In this document: positions 18,201 to 28,354 of the stretch, one piece after another
Numbering within the stretch: position 1 is the first letter of the stretch
Layout: the number at the start of each line of letters is the position of its first letter
Assembly (NCBI GenBank): GCA_903854205.1
Contig: CAINVS010000607.1
Location: 1-47,059 of the forward strand
Direction: 5' to 3'
Source: an uncultured Bacteroidota bacterium
GTDB lineage: Bacteria > Bacteroidota > Bacteroidia > Chitinophagales > Saprospiraceae
Length of the DNA stretch: 47,059 bases
Made by a program: the position numbers and the translations under genes
The notes under the pieces: model-generated
What the model was told of the DNA's origin: nothing
Database searches by the model: none
Seen by the model: the letters and a program-made list of their open reading frames with translations, nothing else

Positions 18201-19935
18201 ATTCATCAATACACCGCCAACATCAGTGACTTTGGCTGCCCGTGAAGGCAAAACAATCCTGGCTGAAGCAGTTGTAAACAATGATCCTGCCGATGGAACC
18301 CTGACTGTTTCCTTCGATGCCAAGGGCCTCAAAGATCAAATGTCGGTAGCAATAAAAACCCGTCCGCGCGGTTTCCCGGTACGCATCCTGCACAGTGGCG
18401 ATAAATTGTCAGATGCCGTAAAATTCAATATCAAAGAACCGATTTCCGGATCACTTAAAGCAAAATTGCGCGTTTATCCAAGCAGTCTCGATCAGGTAAT
18501 GGGCGGAATGGAGAGTATGCTCCGCATGCCGGGTGGCTGTTTCGAACAGACTTCAAGTTCCAATTATCCGAATATTCTTGCATTGAACTACTTGCGTGAA
18601 ACGAACAGCAGCAATCCAAAAATCGAGAAACAGGTTCGTGAATATCTGGAAGTGGGCTACGGCCGTTTGACAGGTTATGAATCAAAAGGCGGCGGATTCG
18701 ACTGGTGGGGTCGCGACCCTGCTCACGAAGCACTTACAGCTTATGGTCTCATGCAGTTTATCGACATGAAAGCGGTTTATCCGGTAGATCCAAAACTGAT
18801 CGAACGTACTACAAAATGGCTGATGGGCCGCCGTGACGGCAAAGGCTCCTGGGATAAAAATCCTAACTGTCTGCACAGCTGGGCAACCTCTGAAATCACC
18901 GATGCTTACATCGTTTATGCCATGACAGAAGCAGGTTTGGGCAAAGATATCGCCAAAGAACTGGATAAATCCTACAAAGATGCCGTCAAAAGCGAAGATC
19001 CTTATCTGATGGGCCTTGTGGTAAATGCTTTGTACAATGTTCAGGACAAACGTGCAGATGAACTGATGCGCGAACTGATGAAAACACAGAAAGCGGATGG
19101 CAGTTTCATGGGCCTCACAGCTTCGGTGGTGAATTCAACCGGCAGTTCCCTGAAAATTGAAACAACAGGACTTGCCTGTCTGGCGATGATGAAAAATAAA
19201 GCTTATATGAAGCAGTTGGGATCTGCTGTTGCCAACATTCAGGCGAGCAAAGACTACTACGGATACGGCTCTACACAGGGCACTGTTCTGGCACTCAAAG
19301 CCATCCTGGGTTATACCAAAATGAGCAAGCGTGCAGCAGAAAGCGGTATTTTCGCGGTGCATGTGAATGGCAAAAAAGTAATTTCTGTTCCATTCAAAGC
19401 AGATGATAAAGATATTGTGATACCTGATCTGACGCCTTTCCTCGCTTCGGGCGAACAAAAAGTGGACATCGTTTTTGAAGGTACAAAATCAGCAATGCCT
19501 TATGAACTGGAGCTCACTTACAATACCCGTTTGCCAAGCAATTCTGATAAATGTGAACTTCAATTGGCTACTACGCTGCCTACAGGCAAGGTGAAAATGG
19601 GCGAAACGGTACGCATGAATGCACAATTGAAAAGTGTGTCGAAAAAAGATCAGCCTATTGTGATGGCTATGATCGGCATTCCGGCGGGCCTTTCAGTTCA
19701 GATCTGGCAACTGAAAGAACTGCAGGAGAAAAAAGCCTTTGATTTTTATGAAATCTTTGATGGCTACGTGGTGCTGCACTATGAGTTTATCCGTCCGGGC
19801 GAAGTAAAAACTGTCAACCTCGATCTGAAGGCCGATATCCCCGGTCAGTACGAGGCCCCGGCTTCCTGCGCCTTCCTTTATTACACACAGGCAGAAAGAG
19901 TTTGGAGCAAACCGGAGTTGATGACGATAAATTAG
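15253..19935 (+). CDS. Alpha-2-macroglobulin family protein with thioester motif
   Basis: VYVHFDKTLYKPGESIWLSAYIRD (MG2), two carboxypeptidase-regulatory-like domains, thioester GGCFEQ at 18532-18549, terpenoid-cyclase-like TED region. Confidence 0.93.
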   Translation: MKTLQIRFRIAAIAIVMLLTVGITVALTTENLLSDHPFLKGLFDKLVKHQAAYRPEKVYVHFDKTLYKPGESIWLSAYIRDAQTLEPSKQSDIVYVEFINPRGAVEKSISIIAKNGQAAGDFQIAPNAKGGTYKLKAYTKWQGNTSEFFERDIQVQAVVLPNLNMKLEFERDAYGPGVPASAQLNLESLDKQVLANHSFNYVVSFDGKETLKGSGKTDEKGVAKLSFDLPKDLNTNDAILNVMFQYKGQTESISRSVPVVLGNIDLQFFPEGGELVAGLSNAVAFKALDEFGKAADVSGVIVDQNGKKVAEFNSYHKGMGKFEFRPMAGKQYTARIEQPSNVKGTFTLPAAKANAVTLRLRGQNRQEMQVDVLTNAEEELFVVAQSGGKMIFSKAIEALPGVNSLSIPTSTFPVGIAQISIFDSKQMARAERMAFVNPHKQLKVKVKSKKERYMPRELVEMDIEVSDEYGRPVAGQFSVAVADDKLLTFADDKQGHILAYSLLESDLKGKVEEPNFYFDDESDASRFKPETDRKLALDNLLMTQGWTRFVWKEVQDEKYRDFAQKAEKAVFAGKVLDTQGKPLAGADITIGQKTAKTDAQGMFSLAGVELYQPISMLVSGTDKYPTTLSYSEYTQSIQVNLLGKRTVTGVVTDKKTKKPLQHSSIQVYGTQYITVQTNEKGEYKIEFPENSTYLYAYYGGYSQYIDLNQNKSANINFEVEQVYYDNLVETTSTGNGSRSDRSVTKSSTSAKRPSGRNKADNEMPMIGEVHHVPMNNAIPAPVAVPEMFEARDAEPMIAKDADKAGMVEEKAVEDLEGEIDFGLDDQIMDGRALAKDEKKKMDNKGAIVNQKQVAVVGVRYYRAREFYAPKYEDKKQPTLRNDFRSTVYWNPSLNIGKNGKASISFYNSDDITQFRVSVEGFGNNGSVGRAEYKYFIQLPVELIVKIPTELLTEDKVFIPITLTNNTDETVTGQLIVSLPANIRFINTPPTSVTLAAREGKTILAEAVVNNDPADGTLTVSFDAKGLKDQMSVAIKTRPRGFPVRILHSGDKLSDAVKFNIKEPISGSLKAKLRVYPSSLDQVMGGMESMLRMPGGCFEQTSSSNYPNILALNYLRETNSSNPKIEKQVREYLEVGYGRLTGYESKGGGFDWWGRDPAHEALTAYGLMQFIDMKAVYPVDPKLIERTTKWLMGRRDGKGSWDKNPNCLHSWATSEITDAYIVYAMTEAGLGKDIAKELDKSYKDAVKSEDPYLMGLVVNALYNVQDKRADELMRELMKTQKADGSFMGLTASVVNSTGSSLKIETTGLACLAMMKNKAYMKQLGSAVANIQASKDYYGYGSTQGTVLALKAILGYTKMSKRAAESGIFAVHVNGKKVISVPFKADDKDIVIPDLTPFLASGEQKVDIVFEGTKSAMPYELELTYNTRLPSNSDKCELQLATTLPTGKVKMGETVRMNAQLKSVSKKDQPIVMAMIGIPAGLSVQIWQLKELQEKKAFDFYEIFDGYVVLHYEFIRPGEVKTVNLDLKADIPGQYEAPASCAFLYYTQAERVWSKPELMTIN

Positions 19936-19977
19936 ATTGGTACTAGGTACTTGGCTGGTATTGGGTACATTGAAAGG

Positions 19978-20010
19978 AAAATCCACGCTTGGAAGGGCGT
20001 GGATTTTTTT
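19978..20010 (+). terminator. Rho-independent terminator of the A2M gene
   Basis: aaatccacgcttggaagggcgtggattttttt. Confidence 0.85.
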
Positions 20011-20158
20011 GTGGGGAGTTTGTAGAAAAGACGTTGCAACGCAATTTAGTTAAAAAAATCAAGCTACCCGAAGGCTAAAGGCCGAGCTCCCGAAGGAACT
20101 TGTTTAATTTATTTCAAACTCGTTCCTTAATCATAATATCACAAACTGGTTTTAGTTT

Positions 20159-20344
20159 TTGGGATATAAGGTTAACCACTACCTTGAAATTTACTTCTCT
20201 GCAGAGTCTGGCACAGTATACGATGACTCCTTCGACATAACTGTTCGCGTAGTCACCAATACAGGATTTCAGATGATTGTAAATCGTGTTGACGGAAGCA
20301 CTTGGGGGCAGAATACAGAGGCGTTTTGGTTCGCATTTGAATAA
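20159..20344 (+). pseudogene. Short ORF remnant, possibly a C-terminal H-type-lectin-like fragment
   Basis: TTG start preceded by an in-frame stop; FDITVRVVTNTGFQMIVNRVDGSTWGQNTEAFWFAFE resembles the end of a beta-sandwich/H-lectin domain; followed by a hairpin terminator. Confidence 0.35.
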
Positions 20345-20352
20345 ATAACATG

Positions 20353-20397
20353 AGAAGGTCTTCCATTTTTGGAGGACCTTTCATCTTTTTGAAATGG
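20353..20397 (+). terminator. Hairpin terminator
   Basis: aaggtcttccatttttggaggacctttcatcttttt. Confidence 0.7.
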
Positions 20398-20413
20398 TTT
20401 ATATTCGTAAAAT

Positions 20414-20444
20414 TTGCAACTGACAGAGAAATGGGATATATTTG
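20414..20444 (+). promoter_or_regulatory. Bacteroidota-type promoter of methylmalonyl-CoA mutase (TTG-N20-TATATTTG)
   Basis: ttg 20414-20416, tatatttg 20437-20444. Confidence 0.65.
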
Positions 20445-20495
20445 TTATGCTCAAATTAACTAGAGCGACGTCTTCCAATAATAAACTTAATTTTA

Positions 20496-22631
20496 ATGCC
20501 TGAATTTTCTAAAATAGACATCACTGCCGCGTCAAAATATTCCGATAATCCAATTTCTTCAGAAAATGAAATTTTGGAAACTTCCGAACAATTGAACCTC
20601 AAGCAGCATTATACATCTGCTGACAGTGCAGCTAATGATTTTTATCGCTTTGGTGCCGGAAAAGCCCCCTTTATCAGCGGACCCTACCCGGGAATGTACC
20701 CGCTGCAGCCCTGGACCATCCGACAGTATGCCGGATTTTCAACGGCCGAAGAGAGCAATGCTTTTTATCGCAGAAATCTGGCAGGCGGACAAAAGGGACT
20801 TTCCGTCGCCTTCGACCTTGCAACACACCGTGGCTACGATTCTGATCATGAGCGTGTTACGGGCGATGTGGGCAAGGCTGGTGTTGCCATCGATTCGGTG
20901 GAGGATATGAAAATCCTTTTCGATAAGATTCCGCTCAATGAAATGTCCGTTTCCATGACCATGAACGGTGCCGTTTTGCCCGTTATGGCTTTTTACATTG
21001 TTGCTGCCGAGGAACAGGGTGTTGAAAAATCGCTGCTCAGCGGGACTATTCAGAATGATATTCTGAAAGAATTTATGGTGCGCAATACTTATATTTATCC
21101 GCCGACGCCTTCCATGCGCATCATATCCGATATATTTGAATATTCTTCACAGAATATGCCCAAGTTCAATTCTATTTCCATCAGCGGTTATCACATGCAC
21201 GAAGCAGGTGCGCCCGCAGATTTGGAATTGGCTTATACACTGGCAGATGGTATGGAATATTTGGAAGCAGGTATTAAAACCGGATTGAATATTGATGATT
21301 TTGCACCACGGCTCTCCTTTTTCTGGGGAATCGGTATGAATCATTTTATGGAAATTGCCAAGATGCGCGCCGGTCGTATGCTTTGGGCAAAAATTGTAAA
21401 GAGTTATGGCGCAAAAGATGAAAAATCGCTGATGCTTCGCACACACTGTCAGACCTCAGGCTGGTCACTCACAGAACAGGATCCTTTCAATAATGTAGCA
21501 CGCACCTGCATAGAAGCCATGGCCGCTGTTTTAGGCGGTACACAATCACTGCATACCAACTCTTTTGATGAGGCGATAGCTTTACCTACCGACTTTTCAG
21601 CAAAAATTGCACGCGAAACACAGATTTTTATACAGAAACACAGCAATGTTACCAAAGCCATCGATCCCTGGGCAGGATCCTACTTTGTAGAATACCTGAC
21701 AGAACAGTTGGTGGAACGCGCCTGGATGCACATTCAGGAAGTAAAAGAACTGGGCGGTATGGCAAAAGCTATTGAAACCGGCATTCCAAAAATGCGTATT
21801 GAAGAAGCAGCTGCAAGGAAACAGGCCCGTATCGACAGCAGCAAAGACAAAATCGTCGGCGTAAATATCTTCCGTTTGGAACAGGAAGCCGCATTGGATA
21901 TTTTGGAGGTAGACAATCGTGCTGTGCGCAATTCACAGATTCTCCGACTCAATGAAATAAAAAAAACACGCAACAGTGCTGCTGTTCAAACAGCATTGGA
22001 TGCTATCACCAAAGCCTGCGAAACAGGCGCGGGCAATTTGCTGGCATTGGCTGTTGAGGCTGCACGTCTTCGCGCCACTTTAGGTGAGATTTCCTTTGCC
22101 ATGGAAAAAGTATTCGGCCGCTACAAGGCTATCACCCGTTCAATTTCAGGTGTGTACTCCAAAGAAATTTCAGACAACGAGCATTTTCAAAAAGCCCGAG
22201 CTTTGGCCGATGAATTTGCCAAAATGGAGGGGCGCCGTCCCCGTATCATGATCGCAAAGGTAGGACAGGATGGACATGACCGCGGAGCAAAAGTCATTGC
22301 TACCGGCTTTGCCGATCTTGGTTTCGATGTGGACATGGGGCCACTGTTCCAAACACCGATGGAAGCTGCCCGTCAGGCTGCTGAAAACGATGTGCACATT
22401 CTTGGACTTTCTTCATTGGCCGGCGGACACAAAACATTGGTTCCTGAAGCAATTGAAGCGCTAAAATCACTCGGGCGCGAGGATATAATGGTCGTAGCCG
22501 GCGGTGTAATCCCTGCCCAGGACTATGTATATTTATATGAAGCCGGTGTGGTAGGTGTTTTTGGCCCCGGCACCAGTATTGCCAAAGCAGCGATTGATAT
22601 TTTGGAATTGCTGATAGCAGCAAACAGATAA
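20496..22631 (+). CDS. scpA: Methylmalonyl-CoA mutase, large (catalytic plus B12-binding) subunit
   Basis: [51 protein letters not shown]12 motif [10 protein letters not shown] and GLSSLAGGH. Confidence 0.96.
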   Translation: MPEFSKIDITAASKYSDNPISSENEILETSEQLNLKQHYTSADSAANDFYRFGAGKAPFISGPYPGMYPLQPWTIRQYAGFSTAEESNAFYRRNLAGGQKGLSVAFDLATHRGYDSDHERVTGDVGKAGVAIDSVEDMKILFDKIPLNEMSVSMTMNGAVLPVMAFYIVAAEEQGVEKSLLSGTIQNDILKEFMVRNTYIYPPTPSMRIISDIFEYSSQNMPKFNSISISGYHMHEAGAPADLELAYTLADGMEYLEAGIKTGLNIDDFAPRLSFFWGIGMNHFMEIAKMRAGRMLWAKIVKSYGAKDEKSLMLRTHCQTSGWSLTEQDPFNNVARTCIEAMAAVLGGTQSLHTNSFDEAIALPTDFSAKIARETQIFIQKHSNVTKAIDPWAGSYFVEYLTEQLVERAWMHIQEVKELGGMAKAIETGIPKMRIEEAAARKQARIDSSKDKIVGVNIFRLEQEAALDILEVDNRAVRNSQILRLNEIKKTRNSAAVQTALDAITKACETGAGNLLALAVEAARLRATLGEISFAMEKVFGRYKAITRSISGVYSKEISDNEHFQKARALADEFAKMEGRRPRIMIAKVGQDGHDRGAKVIATGFADLGFDVDMGPLFQTPMEAARQAAENDVHILGLSSLAGGHKTLVPEAIEALKSLGREDIMVVAGGVIPAQDYVYLYEAGVVGVFGPGTSIAKAAIDILELLIAANR

Positions 22632-22709
22632 AACAAAAATGAAGTTTAAAGATAAAAGTGCCTTTGTCTTATCAGTACTGATAACTAATACCTTAATATT
22701 TTACAACCC

Positions 22710-24419
22710 ATGAAAAATCTTTATCTGACACTTTTACTGATGCTGAGTTCATTTGGTCTTTTTGCTCAGTTTCAGCACCGATGCGGCTTTGATCATGCCG
22801 TACAGCACAAAAATGAATTGCATCCGGGTTTTAAAGACCGTGCTGATGCCATTTTCAGACAGGCTGCACAGTATTCACAACTGCGCGGAGCAAGCAGCAG
22901 CTATGTTGTGCCTTTGGCCGTACATGTTGTTTGGAAAAATACTGCCGAAAATCTGCCTGAATGCAAAATAATTGAACAGGTTGATATTCTGAACAGAGCC
23001 TATCAGCGCATGAATCCCGACACTTCCAATCTGCGATCAATTTTCAGTGCCGTAGCCGGAAATCCAAATATACAGTTCAGATTAGATACAATTATTTGGA
23101 AACAAACAAGTTCCGATTTTTTCTCAGGTGGTTTTTTCCCTGATATCAGCTTCTCCGATCGTGTGAAACATGATTCAAGCGGTGGCAGTGAAGCTATCAA
23201 TACTGCAGGACATTTAAATATTTGGGTCTGCAATCTTGGTTCTTCAGGGATTTTAGGCTATGCCTATCCGCCAGCAGGATTAGCCAATTGGCCCGCAGAT
23301 TCTGAGGCACCAACGCCGGGTGACGAAGGTGTTGTTCTTGACTATCGCATAATTGGCGCTGAAGGTGTTTATGTACAACAGACAACAACCATCAATACTA
23401 GAGGAAACACTGCCATTCATGAGGTTGGCCATTATTTGGGTCTTCGACATGTTTGGGGTGACGGCCTGCTCAGTATTTTGGGAATTGCTGACTGTACTGT
23501 GGACGATGGTGTTATGGATACACCAAATTGCGGTATTCCTTCAAATTATGCTTGCAATCTTACGCAAAACACTTGTGATGCAACTGTAACCGGAGATCTG
23601 CCGGATATGATTGAAAATTTCATGGATTATTCCGATGAAGACTGTCAAAATACCCTGACGCTGGGCCAGGTGAATATTATGCATGGGGTGCTGAATGTAG
23701 AACGTGTCGGTCTTGCAACTGCTCCTCCTATACACAATACAATTCGCCCCTTGAACGATGCACTGCCAAGATCAGTTGTATTGGGTGTTAATACCGATAA
23801 TAGCTGTACTATTAACACAAATAGCTACAATACTGCTGCTTCACCCTCTATGTCTGCTTGTTCGGGTGCAAATCCAGCCAACGATGTATGGTTCAGTTTT
23901 GAAGCCGTTTCTACAGAAGTAATAATTAATGTTTCTAACATACAGGCCACAACTGGCGCTTCAACTGCCCTTACTTATGAGTTATTTTCAGGAAACTGCG
24001 GAGCATTACAGAGCATGGGTTGTTTTTCATCGGCTTCCTCCACTGTGAGTGGTTTACAGAATGCCGAAGAATATTTTATAAGAGTGTACAGCAATGATGC
24101 CGGAGCAGCACAGTCTTTCAATCTCTGCCTTCAGGCGGCAGGCAATGTTTCTGTGAATACAACTGCTTTAGCCGAAGCAATTTCAGTTTTCCCAAATCCA
24201 AATAGCGGAATCTTTACTGTTTCTTTTCCAAATGTCGATTTAGAAGGTACTATGTCTGTTAAAAACTTTTTAGGACAACAGTTGAGCAATAAGATGAGTA
24301 TTGACCGATTTACCGAAAACATTCAGGTAGATCTGTCAACACTTGCTAATGGTGTTTATTTGGTAGAATTCAATTTGGCCGGAGAACGAATTGTTAAGAA
24401 AATATTGGTTCAAAAGTAG
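22710..24419 (+). CDS. M43 family zinc metalloprotease with T9SS sorting domain
   Basis: Metzincin motif HEVGHYLGLRH (23418-23450); met-turn region MIENFMDYSDEDC; C-terminal SVFPNPNSGIFTVSF...GVYLVEFNLAGERIVKKILVQK. Confidence 0.9.
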   Translation: MKNLYLTLLLMLSSFGLFAQFQHRCGFDHAVQHKNELHPGFKDRADAIFRQAAQYSQLRGASSSYVVPLAVHVVWKNTAENLPECKIIEQVDILNRAYQRMNPDTSNLRSIFSAVAGNPNIQFRLDTIIWKQTSSDFFSGGFFPDISFSDRVKHDSSGGSEAINTAGHLNIWVCNLGSSGILGYAYPPAGLANWPADSEAPTPGDEGVVLDYRIIGAEGVYVQQTTTINTRGNTAIHEVGHYLGLRHVWGDGLLSILGIADCTVDDGVMDTPNCGIPSNYACNLTQNTCDATVTGDLPDMIENFMDYSDEDCQNTLTLGQVNIMHGVLNVERVGLATAPPIHNTIRPLNDALPRSVVLGVNTDNSCTINTNSYNTAASPSMSACSGANPANDVWFSFEAVSTEVIINVSNIQATTGASTALTYELFSGNCGALQSMGCFSSASSTVSGLQNAEEYFIRVYSNDAGAAQSFNLCLQAAGNVSVNTTALAEAISVFPNPNSGIFTVSFPNVDLEGTMSVKNFLGQQLSNKMSIDRFTENIQVDLSTLANGVYLVEFNLAGERIVKKILVQK

Positions 24420-24522
24420 TCTTTCAGTTACAAAACCAAATACGGCATTATGATTGTTTTTCTAAAAAGTTGTCACCGATGAAGCTGATAATTAACTAGG
24501 AAAATATTCTTACTGTAAATAC

Positions 24523-24564
24523 AAAGAACCGCCCCGTAACAGATCTGTTATGGGGCGGTTCTTT
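24523..24564. terminator. Near-perfect 21-bp-stem palindrome, likely bidirectional terminator
   Basis: aaagaaccgccccgtaacaga / tctgttatggggcggttcttt with one G:T position and no loop spacer. Confidence 0.65.
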
Positions 24565-24732
24565 ATATTATTAGGGTTTAAATTATCCCAAAATCAGGCG
24601 ATCTGACTTAAACCCAAATCCGTCATTTTACACCCACCGGAGACCTGAAAGCTAACTACAAAGCTTATTAATATTTGGGCAGGAGTGAAAACGGATCTTT
24701 GTTTTAGAATAGTTATTACAAATAAATCCTTA

Positions 24733-24775
24733 AAAAAACAGAGGCTTGCCCGCAATCGAACAGCCTCTGTTTTTT
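24733..24775. terminator. Bidirectional hairpin terminator at the 3' end of the YfhO gene
   Basis: aaaaaacagaggct...agcctctgtttttt. Confidence 0.8.
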
Positions 24776-24791
24776 ATAGTTTTTCTAAAGA

Positions 24792-27587
24792 TTAGAGCAC
24801 TTCAGTATTTTCTTCTTTTTTATCGTATTTGAAAGTCCAGAATAAGGCAAAACCCATAAAGCCCAACAAAAGCGAAGAGCAGATAAGTGCACTCATTTCC
24901 CCAATTCTGTGTGAACGCGGTTCAAACTTAAACTCTATGGTATGCTCGCCCACAGGGATACGCATACCGCGCAGCAGGTAGTTGACTTTAATAAAACCTT
25001 CTTTGATCAGTTTACCGTCAACATAGACATTCCAACCTTTTTTGGGCGGATAATAGATTTCGGAGAAAACTGCAAAGCGTTCATTCGTTACTTTCGACTT
25101 ATACGTCAGTTTTTCAGGATGATAAGCTGTAAGTAAAATAAAATCACCTTCAGCCTTAGTATTAGCCATTCCTTTCAGATAGCCTTCATTGGTTTTTCTG
25201 GTTACGGCTGTGTACTTTGGTACCAATTTAGGAAGGGCCTCTAATTCTGCATCTGCAGTTGCTGCGTATTCAATTGACTCTACCAACCATGCATTGCCGA
25301 GAGCTTCCGGATTTTCCAGTGCCATATCCGGAGATTTGATGACCCAACGAACATTGAGCATACCCAGAATATGCAGATAATCGGGATTGATATCGCGGCC
25401 ACGGAAATAGGTTTCTGCCAGTTCCTGAGTAAGAATAGGCTTTGCAGCATGATAACCTCCTATAATTTTATGGTAAAAAGCACCTTCGGAATTTGCAAAA
25501 GGATTGCCGGGCTGACCACCGCCACGTACACCTGCAATCAGGTCATAGACACGGTAATGAAGATTTTTGTCGGCAAGAATTTTTTGGTCGGCCGGAGTAG
25601 CAGGCGGTATACCATCGATATCACCTTTTTCTTCAAAACTGTCCTCATTGATATAATATCTGTCAATCATAATCAAATCGATCATTGACAATGCACCAAG
25701 AATTCCTACCAAAATCAGGGACTGTTTCAGTTTGCCTACAGCAAAAACCCAAAGTGCAGCAGCACCAAGCATGATAAATACCAAAGAACGGATGGCATCG
25801 CTGCGCATCATAGCAGCACGGTCAGCCTTGATAGCATCATAGAATGTTCTCCACTGCGGGGCCTGAGCCGAAAGTTCAGCAATTTGAGCATCTTTACCGC
25901 CCACCATATCTCCGGTAAAACTGTAGAAAAGGACATAAAGCGCAAGACAGCCGGTGATAGCTACTGCAGAATAGAGGTAATTGATTCTTGTCGGTTTAAC
26001 TTTCGCTAAAGCAAAAATTTTTTCTATAAAAACACCTTTAGTTTCATCTGTATCCTTGTATTTAATAAAGGCTGTCAGACCCAAAATTGCCATGACCACC
26101 GCAATAATTTCCACGGCAGTAAATGCCATGGTTACCGCACGGAATTTATTGTACATGGGGAAATAATCCACCATGAAATAGTTGAAAGCTTTGAAATTGT
26201 CGCCCCAGGCCAGCATGATAAAAAATCCGCAGACAAGGGTCAAACCCCATTTTACTGGACCTTTCACCATGAGCATTCCCAAAATAAACAGCAGGAACAC
26301 AATCGCGCCCAGATAAACAGTACCACTAGTGAAAGGCTGAGCACCCCAGTACTGAGAGGTCATTTGAAAAAGCTGATTGGAGATGTTTTGAGCCTCTTTT
26401 GGATCGGCTTTTGCCATCATGACTTTCATTGCCTCGGCACTGTTGCTGTTGCCCAGCTGAATGCCGGGTCTGCTCGCATCGTCGGCAAAGTATCTGCTGT
26501 TGGTACCGCCATAAAATCTTGGAACAAGCAGGGTAAAGGTTTCCATAACACCATAACTCCAACCGAAGATATAATCTTTGTCCAGACCTTTATTTTGAGT
26601 GGAACTTGCCAAACTGACAATATCCGACTTCAGCTGAGTAGCCTTCTCCGGCCCGATAGCAGCAGAAATATAATCCATGAAAACTTTTTCAGTTTTGATG
26701 CCCTGTCCTACTATTCCGTATTTATTGATTTTCACAATATCGTCGGCGGTCAATCCTTTTTTCGCCAAAGCATCAACATCCTCTTTTTCCAAAAGGAAGG
26801 TCTTCAGTTCAGACCCGCCACGGATTGTCTCTGCCGAGTATTCATAGGTAGTCCAAAGCACCGCCAAGTTGGCCAAAATGCCAATTACTGCCCCGACACC
26901 CAACACAGCTGAGGCTTTAACAAAACTGACAATTTTTTTATTTTTAATACTGTAAACAAGGAAGGCCAAGGCCAAAAATCCCATTGTCAGGAAAGTATAA
27001 TAAGTTATCTGCAGGTGATTGGCGCCAATCTGTCCGCCAATACTAAATGCTGCCATTGCCCCACCCAAGATGATTTTGCCGCGATAAGCAAGTATCGTTC
27101 CGGCAATGATAGGTGCCATATAGACCATGGCATGTATTTTTGTGGAGTGCCCGGCCTGAAAAAGGTCCATGTTATTGGCTGTGAAGCCAAATGAAAGTGC
27201 CCCCAGAAGCGATATCCACTTATCGACCCCCATTGCCAAAAACCCTAAATAGGCAAAAATCATCATGTAAAACAAAACAGTATGCGGGGTATTGATCGGC
27301 ATGTGAAACATAAATACTACATGGCAGAACCGGACGATCATATTATGGGTAAAATTACCATAAATCTGATAAGTAGGCATTCCCAAAAACACCTGATTTG
27401 TCCAGTTAATCACCTTATTTTCTGCTTTCACATAATTGTGAACCTCGGCCTGCATACCGCGAGCCTGTATATTATCATGCTCACCAAGTGACTTCCCGTC
27501 AAAAGCGACAGGCTTGAAATAAAGAAAGGCCGCCAACAGGAGGATGAAATAGATGGCAACGTGTGGAATTATTTTTTCAAATTTCAT
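24792..27587 (-). CDS. YfhO family multi-pass membrane protein
   Basis: Multiple TM segments; IYGNFTHNMIVRFCHVVFMF, AGHSTKIHAMVYMAPIIAG, YPPKKGWNVYVDGKLIKEGFIKVNYLLRGMRIPVGEHTIEFKFEP typical of YfhO. Confidence 0.92.
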   Translation of the reverse strand: MKFEKIIPHVAIYFILLLAAFLYFKPVAFDGKSLGEHDNIQARGMQAEVHNYVKAENKVINWTNQVFLGMPTYQIYGNFTHNMIVRFCHVVFMFHMPINTPHTVLFYMMIFAYLGFLAMGVDKWISLLGALSFGFTANNMDLFQAGHSTKIHAMVYMAPIIAGTILAYRGKIILGGAMAAFSIGGQIGANHLQITYYTFLTMGFLALAFLVYSIKNKKIVSFVKASAVLGVGAVIGILANLAVLWTTYEYSAETIRGGSELKTFLLEKEDVDALAKKGLTADDIVKINKYGIVGQGIKTEKVFMDYISAAIGPEKATQLKSDIVSLASSTQNKGLDKDYIFGWSYGVMETFTLLVPRFYGGTNSRYFADDASRPGIQLGNSNSAEAMKVMMAKADPKEAQNISNQLFQMTSQYWGAQPFTSGTVYLGAIVFLLFILGMLMVKGPVKWGLTLVCGFFIMLAWGDNFKAFNYFMVDYFPMYNKFRAVTMAFTAVEIIAVVMAILGLTAFIKYKDTDETKGVFIEKIFALAKVKPTRINYLYSAVAITGCLALYVLFYSFTGDMVGGKDAQIAELSAQAPQWRTFYDAIKADRAAMMRSDAIRSLVFIMLGAAALWVFAVGKLKQSLILVGILGALSMIDLIMIDRYYINEDSFEEKGDIDGIPPATPADQKILADKNLHYRVYDLIAGVRGGGQPGNPFANSEGAFYHKIIGGYHAAKPILTQELAETYFRGRDINPDYLHILGMLNVRWVIKSPDMALENPEALGNAWLVESIEYAATADAELEALPKLVPKYTAVTRKTNEGYLKGMANTKAEGDFILLTAYHPEKLTYKSKVTNERFAVFSEIYYPPKKGWNVYVDGKLIKEGFIKVNYLLRGMRIPVGEHTIEFKFEPRSHRIGEMSALICSSLLLGFMGFALFWTFKYDKKEENTEVL

Positions 27588-27610
27588 ATCTGTTATATAT
27601 AATAGTTTAT

Positions 27611-28354
27611 CTATATTGTTTTTTGACCTACAGCAATGACAGAATTTCCCACCTGATTGAGAACGATTTTATCTGCTATTTTGAAAATAGGCACCAGTTT
27701 ATTGTAAGTTTCAATTGGCCCTTTTGGCAGAATTTTTCTTCCCAATATCTTTCCGTACCAAAACCAGCCAAACATGGCAGCCAGGTTAAAATACTGACGG
27801 TGTATGATTTTAAATTCCTGATTTTTAAAAAGTTTACTGAGGGATTTGCGCGTGTATCTGCGGTAGTGACCCAATTCCTCGTCAAATTTATTGTAAAGCC
27901 AATTGTAAGCAGGCACCAAGATAATGAGATTCCCATTTTTTTGCAGCAACTTCCAACAGTTTTCAATAGCTTTTGCATCATCTTCTATATGTTCCACTAC
28001 ATTCAGGGCATAGATGGTTTTATATTTGCCAAAATGCGCTGAAAATTTAGCGTCAAAATCGGGGTCAACCAAATCCATATGTTCAATGCCTAACAGAAAT
28101 TGGTTCCTGTCAAATTTTTTATGAAGCAGCTGACAATATTCTTCACGAAGATCACTCAGACAAATGTCCATTCCATTCTGTAAAAAATACTGAGAAATAT
28201 TCCCAATACCGCTGCCTATTTCCAAAACCGGTCCCTGACAAAAAGGCTTTATTGTGCTGTACATCCACTCATTGAGCCTTTCCGCCTCGGAAAGCGTTTC
28301 CAGTGTTTCATGACCTACGGGATCACCTGATTTGACGGGCTGTAAATGCTCCAT
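27611..28354 (-). CDS. Class I SAM-dependent methyltransferase
   Basis: [21 protein letters not shown] motif [33 protein letters not shown]. Confidence 0.92.
   Translation of the reverse strand: MEHLQPVKSGDPVGHETLETLSEAERLNEWMYSTIKPFCQGPVLEIGSGIGNISQYFLQNGMDICLSDLREEYCQLLHKKFDRNQFLLGIEHMDLVDPDFDAKFSAHFGKYKTIYALNVVEHIEDDAKAIENCWKLLQKNGNLIILVPAYNWLYNKFDEELGHYRRYTRKSLSKLFKNQEFKIIHRQYFNLAAMFGWFWYGKILGRKILPKGPIETYNKLVPIFKIADKIVLNQVGNSVIAVGQKTI

Noticed and set aside
27563-28042. Plus-strand 159-aa ORF
   Set aside because: Antisense to the methyltransferase CDS.
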